Shown here: positions 1-8,376 of the stretch, piece after piece
Numbering within the stretch: the stretch's first letter is position 1
Layout of the letters: each line of letters starts with the position of its first letter
Origin: Bryobacterales bacterium
GTDB lineage: Bacteria; Acidobacteriota; Terriglobia; Bryobacterales; Bryobacteraceae
Direction: 5' to 3'
NCBI GenBank assembly: GCA_016789755.1
Contig: JAEUQG010000073.1
Location: 1 to 39,290 of the forward strand
DNA length: 39,290 nucleotides
Position numbers and translations under genes: made by a program
Notes under the pieces: model-generated
Databases searched by the model: none
What the model was told of the DNA's origin: nothing
What the model saw: only the letters and a program-made list of their open reading frames with translations

Positions 1-106
1 CGCCAACCCCCCCCGCCGCCCACTGCAGACAGCGCCCCCCCTCCGCCCCCCGGCCAGTCCGCCCCCCCGCCACCATCACAAGCACCTCTTCATATTCACC
101 CCCAGA
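1..106. other. Left edge, C-rich sequence with no supported gene
   Basis: This stretch is dominated by runs of C on the plus strand and lies just beyond the stop codon of the minus-strand hydrolase. I see no reading frame with a start, ribosome binding site or family resemblance, and no clear terminator hairpin. It may be 3' flanking sequence of the hydrolase transcript. Confidence 0.4.
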
Positions 107-1543
107 CTACGCCGGCAAAAAATGCCATCCGGGAACCCACACATGCGTTGCCGTCGACACCTCGAACGCCTCAATCTCACACCCCTCCGAGGCCACCTTC
201 CCCAACCGAATCCGCCGCGGCCGTTCGTAAATCTCCTCAATCCCCAACAGCGTCTTCAAATCCGCCGTCTTCTGCACTCGGGGCATCTTCCTCGCCAGCT
301 CCGCCGGCCGCGTGCTGCCCAACCCTCGCACCACCGATCCCTTCTCCGTCACCCACAGCGCCTCGTCGGTCTCCACCCGCACGGCCGGCTCGGCGTCCAA
401 CGGCTCCGCCTCGTTCTGCATCCACCGGCGGAACCAGCGGTAGATCTGCATCCGCGCCGAATAATTCAACCCGTGCGGCAACGGCGACTCCCACCAGTCA
501 ATCCGATCGCTCTTGCCCAGCGTGTTGTACACCGAGGCCAGCCGCGCATACTCCTGCCGCCCGTTCTTGATGTAGCTCGGCGAATACGTCCCGAAAAAAT
601 CCTTCCCGCTCACCAACACCAGCAACGGCTTTCCCGCAAACGGATACAGCAGGTCCCACCGGTCGAATCCCACCGCCCCGCCATTCACGAAATTCTGCTC
701 CGCATCGTCGGTCGACCCCGGCGGATTAAAGTCCTCGCAGGCGAAATTCTCGCTGTTCGGACACGACGGCGCCGCGCACGTCAGGCGGTCATCGACGGCC
801 GCCAGAAACATGGTCGTGGTTCCCCCACCGGAATTTCCGGTCGAAGCCAAATGCTTCCGGTCGCACAGCGGATGCGACGCCAGCACATCCAGCGATCGCA
901 TCGCATCCCACACCTGCAATTGAGTCGATGTCTTCCCCACCAGCAACATCTGTTGCCCCGGCAAAGTATGCTCATCGTCCGCCGACCGGAGCCGCGTCAA
1001 CGGACTCGACGCCCCCGGGTAATACGCCCGCTCGCCCTGGCCCATGGTGTCGAACGCGAGCACGAGAAACCCCAACTGCGCCAGCCCCTGGCAGCACTTC
1101 TGATAGGGAGCCGCGGCCTTCCCATTGATCGAATGCCCTAACTGAAACAGCACCCCCGGATACGGCGGCCGCCGGTTCCGCGGGGTGTACAGATTCGCCG
1201 TCACAAACAATTCCGGCTGCGTCTCGTACAGCAATTTCTCCACCCGGTACCCATCCCGGTCGAACCCCCCTGTGGTCCGCACCCGCAACGGAGCCGGCTC
1301 CAACTCCCCGCCAATCAAGTCCCAAAAGGTCTGCCGAGCCCATTTCTGGCGCCCCGCAATCGCCTCCGCGCTGGTCAACTTCCCGATCGCCTCGTTGCGC
1401 CGGCGGACCGCCTCCCCGGCCAAATGCCGGAGGAAATCGGGCAAACACCGCGAATAGTCGCGGTAGAAAATCTGCCTTTGTCCGAACGCCGGCGCCGCCA
1501 AGAGCGGCAGCACACTCCTCCGTGAGATCCTACGAGCAGCCAT
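107..1543 (-). CDS. Tat-exported alpha/beta hydrolase (acetylxylan esterase-like)
   Basis: Predicted secreted serine hydrolase of 478 aa from the ATG at 1543. The N-terminus RRISRRSVLPLLAAPAFGQ looks like a twin-arginine signal. The nucleophile elbow is GNSGGG (Ser about 238); a later SGKD may supply the acid and the PHG of SPLPHGLNY the base. The organisation fits the large alpha/beta hydrolase group related to acetylxylan esterases that is common in acidobacteria and planctomycetes; the substrate is unknown, perhaps an esterified glycan. An in-frame ATG at 1564 would add seven residues, but a -10-like TATCAT (1552-1557) lies 8 nt before the 1543 ATG, so I prefer the shorter, possibly leaderless start. 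It is divergent from the GNAT gene, and the two start codons are only 8 bp apart. Confidence 0.85.
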   Translation of the reverse strand: MAARRISRRSVLPLLAAPAFGQRQIFYRDYSRCLPDFLRHLAGEAVRRRNEAIGKLTSAEAIAGRQKWARQTFWDLIGGELEPAPLRVRTTGGFDRDGYRVEKLLYETQPELFVTANLYTPRNRRPPYPGVLFQLGHSINGKAAAPYQKCCQGLAQLGFLVLAFDTMGQGERAYYPGASSPLTRLRSADDEHTLPGQQMLLVGKTSTQLQVWDAMRSLDVLASHPLCDRKHLASTGNSGGGTTTMFLAAVDDRLTCAAPSCPNSENFACEDFNPPGSTDDAEQNFVNGGAVGFDRWDLLYPFAGKPLLVLVSGKDFFGTYSPSYIKNGRQEYARLASVYNTLGKSDRIDWWESPLPHGLNYSARMQIYRWFRRWMQNEAEPLDAEPAVRVETDEALWVTEKGSVVRGLGSTRPAELARKMPRVQKTADLKTLLGIEEIYERPRRIRLGKVASEGCEIEAFEVSTATHVWVPGWHFLPA

Positions 1544-1551
1544 ATCCGCCG

Positions 1552-1557
1552 ATGATA
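1552..1557 (-). promoter_or_regulatory. Candidate -10 of the hydrolase, overlapping the GNAT start codon
   Basis: On the minus strand the hexamer is TATCAT, 8 nt before the ATG at 1543. The same bases read ATGATA on the plus strand and form the first two codons of the acetyltransferase. No convincing -35 is visible. Confidence 0.35.
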
Positions 1558-2355
1558 CCGCCATTTCCGATCCCTCAGGCTCTGGCCCTCTCCACCGAAG
1601 CCGGCTGGAACCAAAACGCCGCCGATTGGCAACGCCTTTTCCGCCTTGCCCCTGACGGCTGCTTCGGCGCCTGGGCGGGCGAACGCCTCGTCTCCACCAC
1701 CGTCGCCCTCGTCTACGAAAAGCGCCTCGCCTGGATCGGCATGGTGCTCACCACCGAATCCCAGCGCGGAAAAGGCCACGCCCGCAATCTGCTCCTCCAG
1801 GCCCTCGATTACTGCGACCGAGGCAACATCGAAAGCGTCAAACTCGACGCCACCGATCTTGGCCGTCCCGTCTACGCCAAACTCGGTTTCGTCGACGAAC
1901 GCGCGGTCTCACGCTGGATCCGTCCCGCCTCGTCCCGCCCTGCGTCCCCCGTCACCGGCCCGGGGCCCATCGATCTCCAACTCGACCTTGAAGCCTTCGG
2001 CGCCGACCGCTCCGCTTTCCTCCAACTCCTGGCCGCCGAAAACGAGACGTACAGCATTCCTGGACGCGGCTTCGCCTTCGCCCGTCCAGGCCGTCTCGCC
2101 TGGCACTTCGGACCCTCCGTCTCCCGCGACGCCGACTCCGCCGCCACCCTACTCCAGGCATTCCTCGCCGCTCACGGCGATCAGCCCTCCATGCTCGACC
2201 TCTGCGACGAACACGAAGCAGCAGCCCGCATCGCCCGCCAAGCCGGCTACCAGCCCGTTCGCCGGCTGCTCCGCATGTACCGGGGCGACCCCCGTCTCTC
2301 CACGCTCGCCTCCGGCAACCTCATCTACGCCCTCGGAGCCTTCGAATACGGCTAA
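1552..2355 (+). CDS. GNAT family N-acetyltransferase, two-domain type
   Basis: Acetyl-CoA-dependent N-acetyltransferase of 267 aa. The N-terminal domain contains LSTEAGWNQ, typical of the start of this GNAT subgroup, and the acetyl-CoA pyrophosphate loop QRGKGHARNLL (about residues 70-80), followed by the YAKLGF strand seen at the end of many GNAT domains. The C-terminal half (from about residue 140) resembles the accessory GNAT-like domain of the YitH/acetyltransf_18 type. I chose ATG 1552 because family members begin about 10-15 residues before the TEAGWNQ motif; a start at 1522 would run into the divergent hydrolase. No Shine-Dalgarno is visible. The substrate cannot be deduced. Confidence 0.8.
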   Translation: MIPPFPIPQALALSTEAGWNQNAADWQRLFRLAPDGCFGAWAGERLVSTTVALVYEKRLAWIGMVLTTESQRGKGHARNLLLQALDYCDRGNIESVKLDATDLGRPVYAKLGFVDERAVSRWIRPASSRPASPVTGPGPIDLQLDLEAFGADRSAFLQLLAAENETYSIPGRGFAFARPGRLAWHFGPSVSRDADSAATLLQAFLAAHGDQPSMLDLCDEHEAAARIARQAGYQPVRRLLRMYRGDPRLSTLASGNLIYALGAFEYG

Positions 2356-2373
2356 CCAAACCACCCCATCACC

Positions 2374-3876
2374 TCACCCCCCTGACGGATAATACGGCGA
2401 ATACAAGAACCTCTCCGGCCGCATGGCCAACTTCCCGCCCTTCACGAACGGCTCCCCACGCACCGACAAATGCTGCACCATGCGATCCCGCCACTTCCGC
2501 AGAATTGCCCCCTGCGCCACATCCCCTGCCAGATCCCGCGCCTCCATCCGATCCTCCGCCAAATGGAAAAGCTGCTCCTCCCCATCCCGGGCATGATACA
2601 CATACTTCCACTTCCCGTCCGTCAACGCGTTCCAATGATTCGACGCGTCATAGCAAATATCATGCTCCAGATCCATCCACTCCCGCCCCGCCTTGCCCGC
2701 GGCCACCTTCAACAAACTCACTCCATCCAACTCCCGCTGCGTCGTCGCCCCCGCCGCGTCCAGCAACGTCGGCAGCACATCGCGAATCTCCACCGGAGTC
2801 TGATTCACCTGCCCTCTCCGCGCCGCAATCAATCCCTCCGGCCACCGCACAATCATCGGAATCCGCGCCGACGACTCATACGCGTAGCTCTTCCGCCACA
2901 AATGATGATCCCCCGTCATGTCCCCATGATCGGAAAAGTACACAATCAGCGTCCGCTCCAGTAAACCCCGCTTCTCCAGCGCCTCCATAATCCGCCCGAT
3001 CTGTTCATCGACCTGCGACACGACCCCGTAATATCCCTGCCGCGAATGCCGCGCCACCTCCGGCCCCAGATCCCCACGCCAAATCTCGTTCGACATGTTA
3101 TTCCGAACCCGGTTCCGCTCCGACCATTTGCCCTCCGCACGCCCCGGAATCGCCGCCCCCTCATACTGCTTCCAAATCCGCTCCGGGGGATCGTACGGAC
3201 TGTGCGGCCGCGCAAACGACACCTTCAAATAAAACGGCTCTTCGCGGTCATACCCATTCAAAAAACTCACCGCCGCGTCCCCCGTCCACACCGTCGGATG
3301 CAACCGCTCCGGCAGCACATACGGCTTCGCCCGGTAATCGTTGAAGCTGATCCCCGTCTCGTCCGGATTGCGGTGCGGAGCCTGCATCGCAAACCAGCTC
3401 CTGTAATCCGAACGGAACTCCGGAGCCTCCACCCGCCCCGATTCATCCAACAGCAATTGATGGTACCCATGCGGATTCCGCTGCGGCGAAAAATGGTTCT
3501 TCCCGATCGCCATCGTGAAATATCCCGCATCGCGAAGCATCTGCGGCTTGGTGAACGGATACCGCTGGGCCACGCGCCCGTACCCCAACATCCCATGCCG
3601 CCACGGACTCAGCCCCGTCAACAAACCGGCCCGCGCCGGCGTGCACGTCGGCGTCGACGAGTACGCATGCCGGAACCGCACCCCTTCCCGAGCCAGCCTG
3701 TCCAGATGCGGGGTCTTCACCGCCGGATGCCCGTCGCATCCCAGACAATCCCCGCGGTGCTGGTCCGCCATGATCATCAGCAGGTTCACCCGCTCCCGCC
3801 GCCCCGCTGTCTGCCCCGGCGCCGTTGCCGCCGCCAGCCCTGCGCTCAAAAACGTCCGCCGCGATGTCGTCGACAT
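2374..3876 (-). CDS. Tat-exported sulfatase (S1 family)
   Basis: Formylglycine-dependent sulfatase of 500 aa hydrolysing sulfate esters, probably of a glycan, outside the cytoplasm. SRRTFLSAGLAAATA is a Tat-like signal. NLLMIMADQHRGD carries the first metal ligands. CTPAR (Cys78-Arg82) is the C-x-P-x-R motif in which the Cys is oxidised to formylglycine. YFSDHGDMTGDH supplies the later Asp/His metal ligands, and a further conserved segment follows (SSARIPMIVRWP). Length is normal for S1 sulfatases. It lies 12 bp downstream of the lipoprotein gene and is probably co-transcribed. No formylglycine-generating enzyme is encoded nearby, so activation must come from elsewhere in the genome. Confidence 0.93.
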   Translation of the reverse strand: MSTTSRRTFLSAGLAAATAPGQTAGRRERVNLLMIMADQHRGDCLGCDGHPAVKTPHLDRLAREGVRFRHAYSSTPTCTPARAGLLTGLSPWRHGMLGYGRVAQRYPFTKPQMLRDAGYFTMAIGKNHFSPQRNPHGYHQLLLDESGRVEAPEFRSDYRSWFAMQAPHRNPDETGISFNDYRAKPYVLPERLHPTVWTGDAAVSFLNGYDREEPFYLKVSFARPHSPYDPPERIWKQYEGAAIPGRAEGKWSERNRVRNNMSNEIWRGDLGPEVARHSRQGYYGVVSQVDEQIGRIMEALEKRGLLERTLIVYFSDHGDMTGDHHLWRKSYAYESSARIPMIVRWPEGLIAARRGQVNQTPVEIRDVLPTLLDAAGATTQRELDGVSLLKVAAGKAGREWMDLEHDICYDASNHWNALTDGKWKYVYHARDGEEQLFHLAEDRMEARDLAGDVAQGAILRKWRDRMVQHLSVRGEPFVKGGKLAMRPERFLYSPYYPSGG

Positions 3877-3888
3877 CCCAACACAGTA

Positions 3889-5016
3889 TCAGATCCGCCC
3901 CGGCCCCTTCTTCACAAATACCTGTAATCCCGACGGCACTCTCCCAAACCCATACCCGATCCGGAATCCCAGCGGAGCCGCCCCCGCCTCATACGCCTTC
4001 CGCAAATCTTTCTGCACCAAGTAGCGAAAGCTGCCATAAGGCTGCTTGTACTCACCATACAACCGCACATCCCACTTCCCCCGATCCACGTACTTGTACG
4101 GAATCCCCGAATCGTCCTGCACCACCGCGCGGCAATGGGCCAGAATCAGATCCCGCAACACCGAAAACTCCCGCTTGTGCGGCATGTACGACGTCGATTT
4201 AAAAAACGCCGCCGGCTGCCCCGCCCGCGCCACAAACTTCCGCAGCGGCTCATTCTCCTCCAGCCACTTGTTGTTCAGATTCGCCGCCAGATACACAAAC
4301 CGGGCCACCTCCCCCTTCGCCCCCTGCGCCTCGATCCGCACCCCGCGGTTCCGCCTCACGGTTCCGGTGCGGGCCACCAATTCCCCCGCATCGTTGAGCG
4401 TCACCCGGTCGTGCGACAGCACCGTATATCCCCGCCGCGCCAATTGCACCAGCATCACCTGCAGCAATCCGTCCGTGATCTGCCCCCGCAGCTCTTTGTC
4501 CATGCTGGCCGTGATGAAAAAACTCCGCCGCAGCAAACTGTCCAGCGTCTGCTCCATGCGCGGGAGCTGGCGTTCCAGATCCGCTGCCAGCACATCTTCC
4601 CGGGACGGCAACGTCCCCGGAGGCTCCAGCCCGATCAACACGTAATTCCGAGCCTTCGGAAACAACGTCGTCACCGTCAGCACATCCGGACCGCCGAACG
4701 GATAAAGGACAAAGTCACCTGAAAATCCCGCGCCGCTGAGTTCCTTTTCCTGAAACGCCCGCATCGCCGGCAGGCGCTTTTCCTCAAACACGCCCCACAT
4801 CCGGTCGAAAGATTCCTTATGCCGCCGCCATGCTGCCGCCGGTTCCAAGTCCCGGAACGGCCCGTCCGCCCGCCCCGGCACACCCGCCAGAAACCGCGCG
4901 ATATCGTTCGCCTCGGTTTCCGCCTGCCGCGCCACGGACTTCTTCGTCTCCGTCTTCGGCTGAGAGCAGCCGCCGAACCAAAGTGAGACAGCAACGACCG
5001 GCAATAACCGCAACAT
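3889..5016 (-). CDS. Predicted lipoprotein of unknown function
   Basis: A 375-aa protein beginning MLRLLPVVAVSLWFGGC, with a lipobox (FGGC) giving a lipidated Cys near residue 16 and so a likely outer-membrane or periplasmic lipoprotein. The mature part is mostly soluble alpha/beta, with no transmembrane segment and no enzyme motif that I recognise. The ATG at 5016 is preferred over the GTG one codon upstream because it gives a compact signal peptide. It sits between a methyltransferase (30 bp upstream) and a sulfatase (12 bp downstream), which suggests one transcript but gives no firm function. Confidence 0.75.
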   Translation of the reverse strand: MLRLLPVVAVSLWFGGCSQPKTETKKSVARQAETEANDIARFLAGVPGRADGPFRDLEPAAAWRRHKESFDRMWGVFEEKRLPAMRAFQEKELSGAGFSGDFVLYPFGGPDVLTVTTLFPKARNYVLIGLEPPGTLPSREDVLAADLERQLPRMEQTLDSLLRRSFFITASMDKELRGQITDGLLQVMLVQLARRGYTVLSHDRVTLNDAGELVARTGTVRRNRGVRIEAQGAKGEVARFVYLAANLNNKWLEENEPLRKFVARAGQPAAFFKSTSYMPHKREFSVLRDLILAHCRAVVQDDSGIPYKYVDRGKWDVRLYGEYKQPYGSFRYLVQKDLRKAYEAGAAPLGFRIGYGFGRVPSGLQVFVKKGPGRI

Positions 5017-5049
5017 CACTTGGCGATCAGTGTAGCATTCCTCAAAGGC

Positions 5050-5874
5050 TCAACCCCGCCGTATCACCAGCAAGTTGTTATCGAAAGAATTCGATGTGTT
5101 CGGCAATTCCACCAGCGCAAGAGCAAGGGCCGGATATCGCTCCACGCACTCCCGTGCCAGAAACTCCTTCCACTTCCCGATCAGCGAACTTTGAATGTCC
5201 TCCACGACATAATAACCGCCCGGACGCAAATGCCCGATCGACCCCTGCAGAAACGAGACATTCCCTTCAAACGTGTGCAGCCCGTCTTCAATGATCACAT
5301 CCAGCCCCTGCTCGAAATCCCGCTCCCCCCAGAGCTGCGCGATCGCTCCCTGATCCAGTTGATCGCAGTAATACGTCTTGATCCGTTCGCTCTCAAACAG
5401 CACATCCCGGTCAATATCGGCGCCGTACACGAGCGCCTTGGGAAAGAGTTCCCGCCATCCCCGCAGCGAAGCTCCGGGCTGTCCGTACGTCCCCATGCTC
5501 GACACCAAGCTGGGATTGTTGGTGCCCAGCCCCAGCTCGAAAATCCGCAACGGCCGTTGCAGAAGCTCGGCGAATAGCACCGAATACACCGACGTGTAGT
5601 TGTGCCACCATTTCGCTTTATCGCTCCCGTGCCTGGTCATGACCCGGCACATCCTGGTCGGAGCCAGCGCGTTCACTCCCTCAATCTGTTTCACCAGCGG
5701 CCCTAATACCCCAGGATTACCGAACCCATGCACAGCCGGATGGCGTTTCGTGAAAGGCGACGCGATCGAACGCGGCACGTAGTAGCCCGTGTACCAGTGC
5801 GCAATTCGCAGCATCTCATAACTCCGGGGCGACAAACTGCGGCGCAGCAACGGCTTGATCACATCGCGAAACAT
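5050..5874 (-). CDS. Class I SAM-dependent methyltransferase, MycE-like
   Basis: A 274-aa Rossmann-fold methyltransferase. Motif I appears as IFELGLGTNN and motif II-like acidic residues as VYGADID. IIEDGLHTFEGNVSFL then YYVVEDI resemble metal-dependent sugar O-methyltransferases of the MycE/tetracenomycin type, which also carry a GSDK...Y...Y segment before motif I, here GSDKAKWWHNYTSVYSVLF. The acceptor is unknown. A -10-like TACAAT lies 7 nt before the ATG at 5874; an alternative ATG at 5883 overlaps that box. It lies downstream of the kinase-cyclase gene on the same strand but is separated from it by a dispersed repeat and has its own candidate promoter, so membership of the RiPP locus is uncertain. 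Confidence 0.78.
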   Translation of the reverse strand: MFRDVIKPLLRRSLSPRSYEMLRIAHWYTGYYVPRSIASPFTKRHPAVHGFGNPGVLGPLVKQIEGVNALAPTRMCRVMTRHGSDKAKWWHNYTSVYSVLFAELLQRPLRIFELGLGTNNPSLVSSMGTYGQPGASLRGWRELFPKALVYGADIDRDVLFESERIKTYYCDQLDQGAIAQLWGERDFEQGLDVIIEDGLHTFEGNVSFLQGSIGHLRPGGYYVVEDIQSSLIGKWKEFLARECVERYPALALALVELPNTSNSFDNNLLVIRRG

Positions 5875-5881
5875 GTTCCTC

Positions 5882-5887
5882 ATTGTA
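5882..5887 (-). promoter_or_regulatory. Candidate -10 of the methyltransferase
   Basis: TACAAT on the minus strand, 7 nt before the ATG at 5874. Seventeen bp further upstream lies GAGTCA, a poor -35. The placement predicts a transcript starting at or next to the start codon. Confidence 0.35.
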
Positions 5888-5913
5888 CAACTGCCCGCCG
5901 GAACTGACTCCTA

Positions 5914-6003
5914 AGGACTCGCCCGCACAACGCGCCGGGTCTACCCGCGGCACACGAGTTCCTGAACATGCTGGGGGCCACGCGCGCGGCCTGTGCGGGC
6001 TCC
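5914..6003 (-). repeat. Dispersed intergenic repeat, copy 1
   Basis: Read on the minus strand it starts at the TAG stop of the kinase-cyclase gene with GGAGCCCGCA, has a central CGTGGCCCCCA, then GTGCCGCGGGTAGACCCGGC, and ends GCGGGCGAGTCCT. Copy 2 at 26149-26225 shares all these blocks in the same order and also starts at a stop codon. Copy 1 carries 9 extra bases between the ACCCGGCG and GGGCGAGTCC blocks. No transposase is encoded, so it looks like a REP- or MITE-like element. Its arms GAGCCCGC and GCGGGCGAG are nearly complementary, allowing a folded transcript. Confidence 0.65.
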
Positions 6004-8339
6004 TAACAAAACGGCATCCCCACATCCCCGCTGTCCAACTCCCCGCACAACAGCGCCAGCCCCACATCCCCCTTAAACAAACTGAACGGCAACTCCTCTC
6101 CCTTCGATCCCCTCGATAGCCTGACCCCTTCCATCATCTTCCGCCGCGCCGCATCCAGCCACTTCCTGTCCCCGCTCATCCGCTGCATCCCCAACAGCGC
6201 ATACGCCTGGCCCGCCGATCCACAGCACAAGCTATGCACCCCGCCCGCCGTCCCCGCGCATTCCACCGCCGCCCGCTCCGCCAGCCGTCCCATCCACTCC
6301 TCCCGGAACATCCGGTACGCCAGAGTCCACAGCATGGCAAAACCAGCCGCTCCGTTGCACCAGCCCGCCATGTACCCCGTCCCTTTCCCCCCACGCCGGT
6401 GATACGCCCATCGCATCCCTTTCCCGTTCTCCTCTCCCAGCGCCGCCAACTCCCGGAGCCGCCCCGCCAGGCTCGCCGGAGCCGCCGTCCCCGATGCCTC
6501 CGCCCATCGCATCGCGGCATACAAGAACCCCGCCCATCCATGCGCCATCCCCAAATACGGCTCCTCGGCGCACTCCTCGATCCGGCTCAATCCCTCAATC
6601 CGGGCCCACGCCTCCCCAAAATGCCGGAACCCTTCCCTCACCACCCGCTGCCGCAACGCCCCATCCTCCATCGCCTCCACCAGCAACGACGATCCGATCA
6701 CTGTGCTCATCTGCCCCAGCGTCAAATCGATCTTCTCGCACCGATGCTGCACCGACATCAGATAGCGGTCCACCGCCATCGCCAGCGACGCTTCATCTCC
6801 CATCGCCGCCGCAATCAGCCCCTGCACCACCGCGATCCCCGACTCCGTGTGATACGGCGAAATCCGCCCCACCGTCTCCTCCGAAATCTGCACCTCCGGA
6901 TGATAGAACGCATGCCGCGCCCCCGCTTTCTCGTCACTCTCCACCGCCCACCGGTCCGCCAGAGCCAGCAGTTTCGCGTCCCCGCGCACCGACGCCAGCC
7001 GGTACAGCATGTACGCGATCCCCGCCGCCCCATACGTCACCGACACCGACGGGCTCCCCGGCCCGCGATACACAAAATCCGTCCGAACCGTCTCCAGCTC
7101 CGCCAGCACTTCCCGCAGTTTTCCCGCCGCCACCGTCCCCGGAGCGTGCGCCCGCAACAGACTCGCGCCTCCCTTCATTGCCTCTTCGAATGCATCCGCC
7201 ATTTCCTTCACCGACCGGAACCGGTCCGCCGCATCCTTCTCCAACGCCCGAAACAAAACACGCTCCACCTGTTCCGGAACCACTGCCTTCCTGTGCGCCA
7301 ACCCCACCGGCGCCGCACCGGCGATCGCCTCCATCATCTCCTGCTTCTCCCCCGGAAAATCCAGGTACTGCTCCCCCGCAATCACGTAGTAACACAGTGC
7401 CGCCACCGCGTATTGCTCCCCTGCCCGCGATGCCCGTGGCACTGGCCCGCGCCCCAGAATCGCCGCCGCATATTCCGGCTCAAAGAAGAATCCCACTCCC
7501 GCCCGCGGAGCCCGCCCCGTCTCATCCTTCGCCCCTTCCACCACCGCCACGCCGAAGTCCAACAGCCGCACGCCGCTCTCATCCACCTTCACATTCCCCG
7601 GATGCACATCCCCGTGCACCAGCCCCGCCTCATGCAACCGCGCATAACTCCGCATCACCGCCAGCGCCAGCCGCAAAGCCGCCTCCGGCCCTTCATTCCG
7701 CGCATCGGCCGCCGCCGCCGCCAAATCGCGACCGCCGACATGCTCCATTACCAGGTACGCCTTGCCATCGAACTCGCCCTTGCCCATCCACCGCGGCGAT
7801 ACTCCGCTTCCATCCGCTTTCTCCAGAATCGCCGCCTCCCGCTGCAGCAAATACCGGATCTGCCGCTCATCCGACCGCGCGATCTTCAACACCGCCTCCG
7901 TCCCATCGCCGCGCCGCACCCGGTACAACTCCGTGTCCGCGATCAGCGCCAGCGGCGCCTCCACCGTCATCTCCCCCACCACATCCCCTGCCGCATAACT
8001 GGCATCGATCCGCTTCGCCTCGGCCGACTCCGGATCCACCAGCAGCTTGCTCTCATAGAAGCTCTGCAGGAGTGGGAACGCCTCGTCCAGCACGCTCTCC
8101 GCCTTCAGCTTCCGTTCTTTGCTGAAGTGCAACACCGCCCGCACAATTGTCGTGGGCTGCTCGAACTCCTTCAACAACGCGTACGTATCGGCATCGATCA
8201 CCTTCGACGGAGTCCGCGAGCGCGGCCTCGTCACCGCGATATCCTCCTCCGTCGCTCCGATCTTTCGCCGCATCTCCTCCGCCAATTCCTTGGCCGGAAT
8301 AAACCGCACATCGGCGGGAAGAACCAGTACGCCTTCCAT
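6003..8339 (-). CDS. Kinase-LanC fusion lanthipeptide synthetase with RRE-like N-terminus
   Basis: A 778-aa multidomain enzyme. Residues 1-110 resemble a PqqD-type winged-helix RiPP recognition element (TRPRSRTPSKVIDADTYALL, then a helical segment ending YESKLLV). Residues 115-390 form a Ser/Thr kinase-like domain with VLKIA (Lys152), HGDVHPGN (Asp244, Asn249) and DFG (261-263). Residues 405-775 form a LanC-like cyclase with IDLTLGQMS, GMAHGWAG (His600), WCNG (Cys661) and LCCG (Cys705, Cys706). The zinc ligands would therefore be three Cys, as known for ProcM-type cyclases, instead of the usual Cys/Cys/His. No lyase domain is fused; the next gene upstream provides a HopA1-like candidate. The start has AAGGAG 9 nt upstream and lies 37 bp after the lyase stop. 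Predicted role: phosphorylation of Ser/Thr and cyclisation of the co-encoded Cys-rich peptide. Confidence 0.85.
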   Translation of the reverse strand: MEGVLVLPADVRFIPAKELAEEMRRKIGATEEDIAVTRPRSRTPSKVIDADTYALLKEFEQPTTIVRAVLHFSKERKLKAESVLDEAFPLLQSFYESKLLVDPESAEAKRIDASYAAGDVVGEMTVEAPLALIADTELYRVRRGDGTEAVLKIARSDERQIRYLLQREAAILEKADGSGVSPRWMGKGEFDGKAYLVMEHVGGRDLAAAAADARNEGPEAALRLALAVMRSYARLHEAGLVHGDVHPGNVKVDESGVRLLDFGVAVVEGAKDETGRAPRAGVGFFFEPEYAAAILGRGPVPRASRAGEQYAVAALCYYVIAGEQYLDFPGEKQEMMEAIAGAAPVGLAHRKAVVPEQVERVLFRALEKDAADRFRSVKEMADAFEEAMKGGASLLRAHAPGTVAAGKLREVLAELETVRTDFVYRGPGSPSVSVTYGAAGIAYMLYRLASVRGDAKLLALADRWAVESDEKAGARHAFYHPEVQISEETVGRISPYHTESGIAVVQGLIAAAMGDEASLAMAVDRYLMSVQHRCEKIDLTLGQMSTVIGSSLLVEAMEDGALRQRVVREGFRHFGEAWARIEGLSRIEECAEEPYLGMAHGWAGFLYAAMRWAEASGTAAPASLAGRLRELAALGEENGKGMRWAYHRRGGKGTGYMAGWCNGAAGFAMLWTLAYRMFREEWMGRLAERAAVECAGTAGGVHSLCCGSAGQAYALLGMQRMSGDRKWLDAARRKMMEGVRLSRGSKGEELPFSLFKGDVGLALLCGELDSGDVGMPFC

Positions 8340-8376
8340 AAGTTCTCACTCCTTCCGCTCTGCCTGCCTTGAGTCC

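Noticed and set aside
5816..5953. Mini-gene starting in repeat copy 1 and running into the methyltransferase start
   Set aside because: Only the first dozen codons match the other repeat copy; the rest is out-of-frame methyltransferase sequence.
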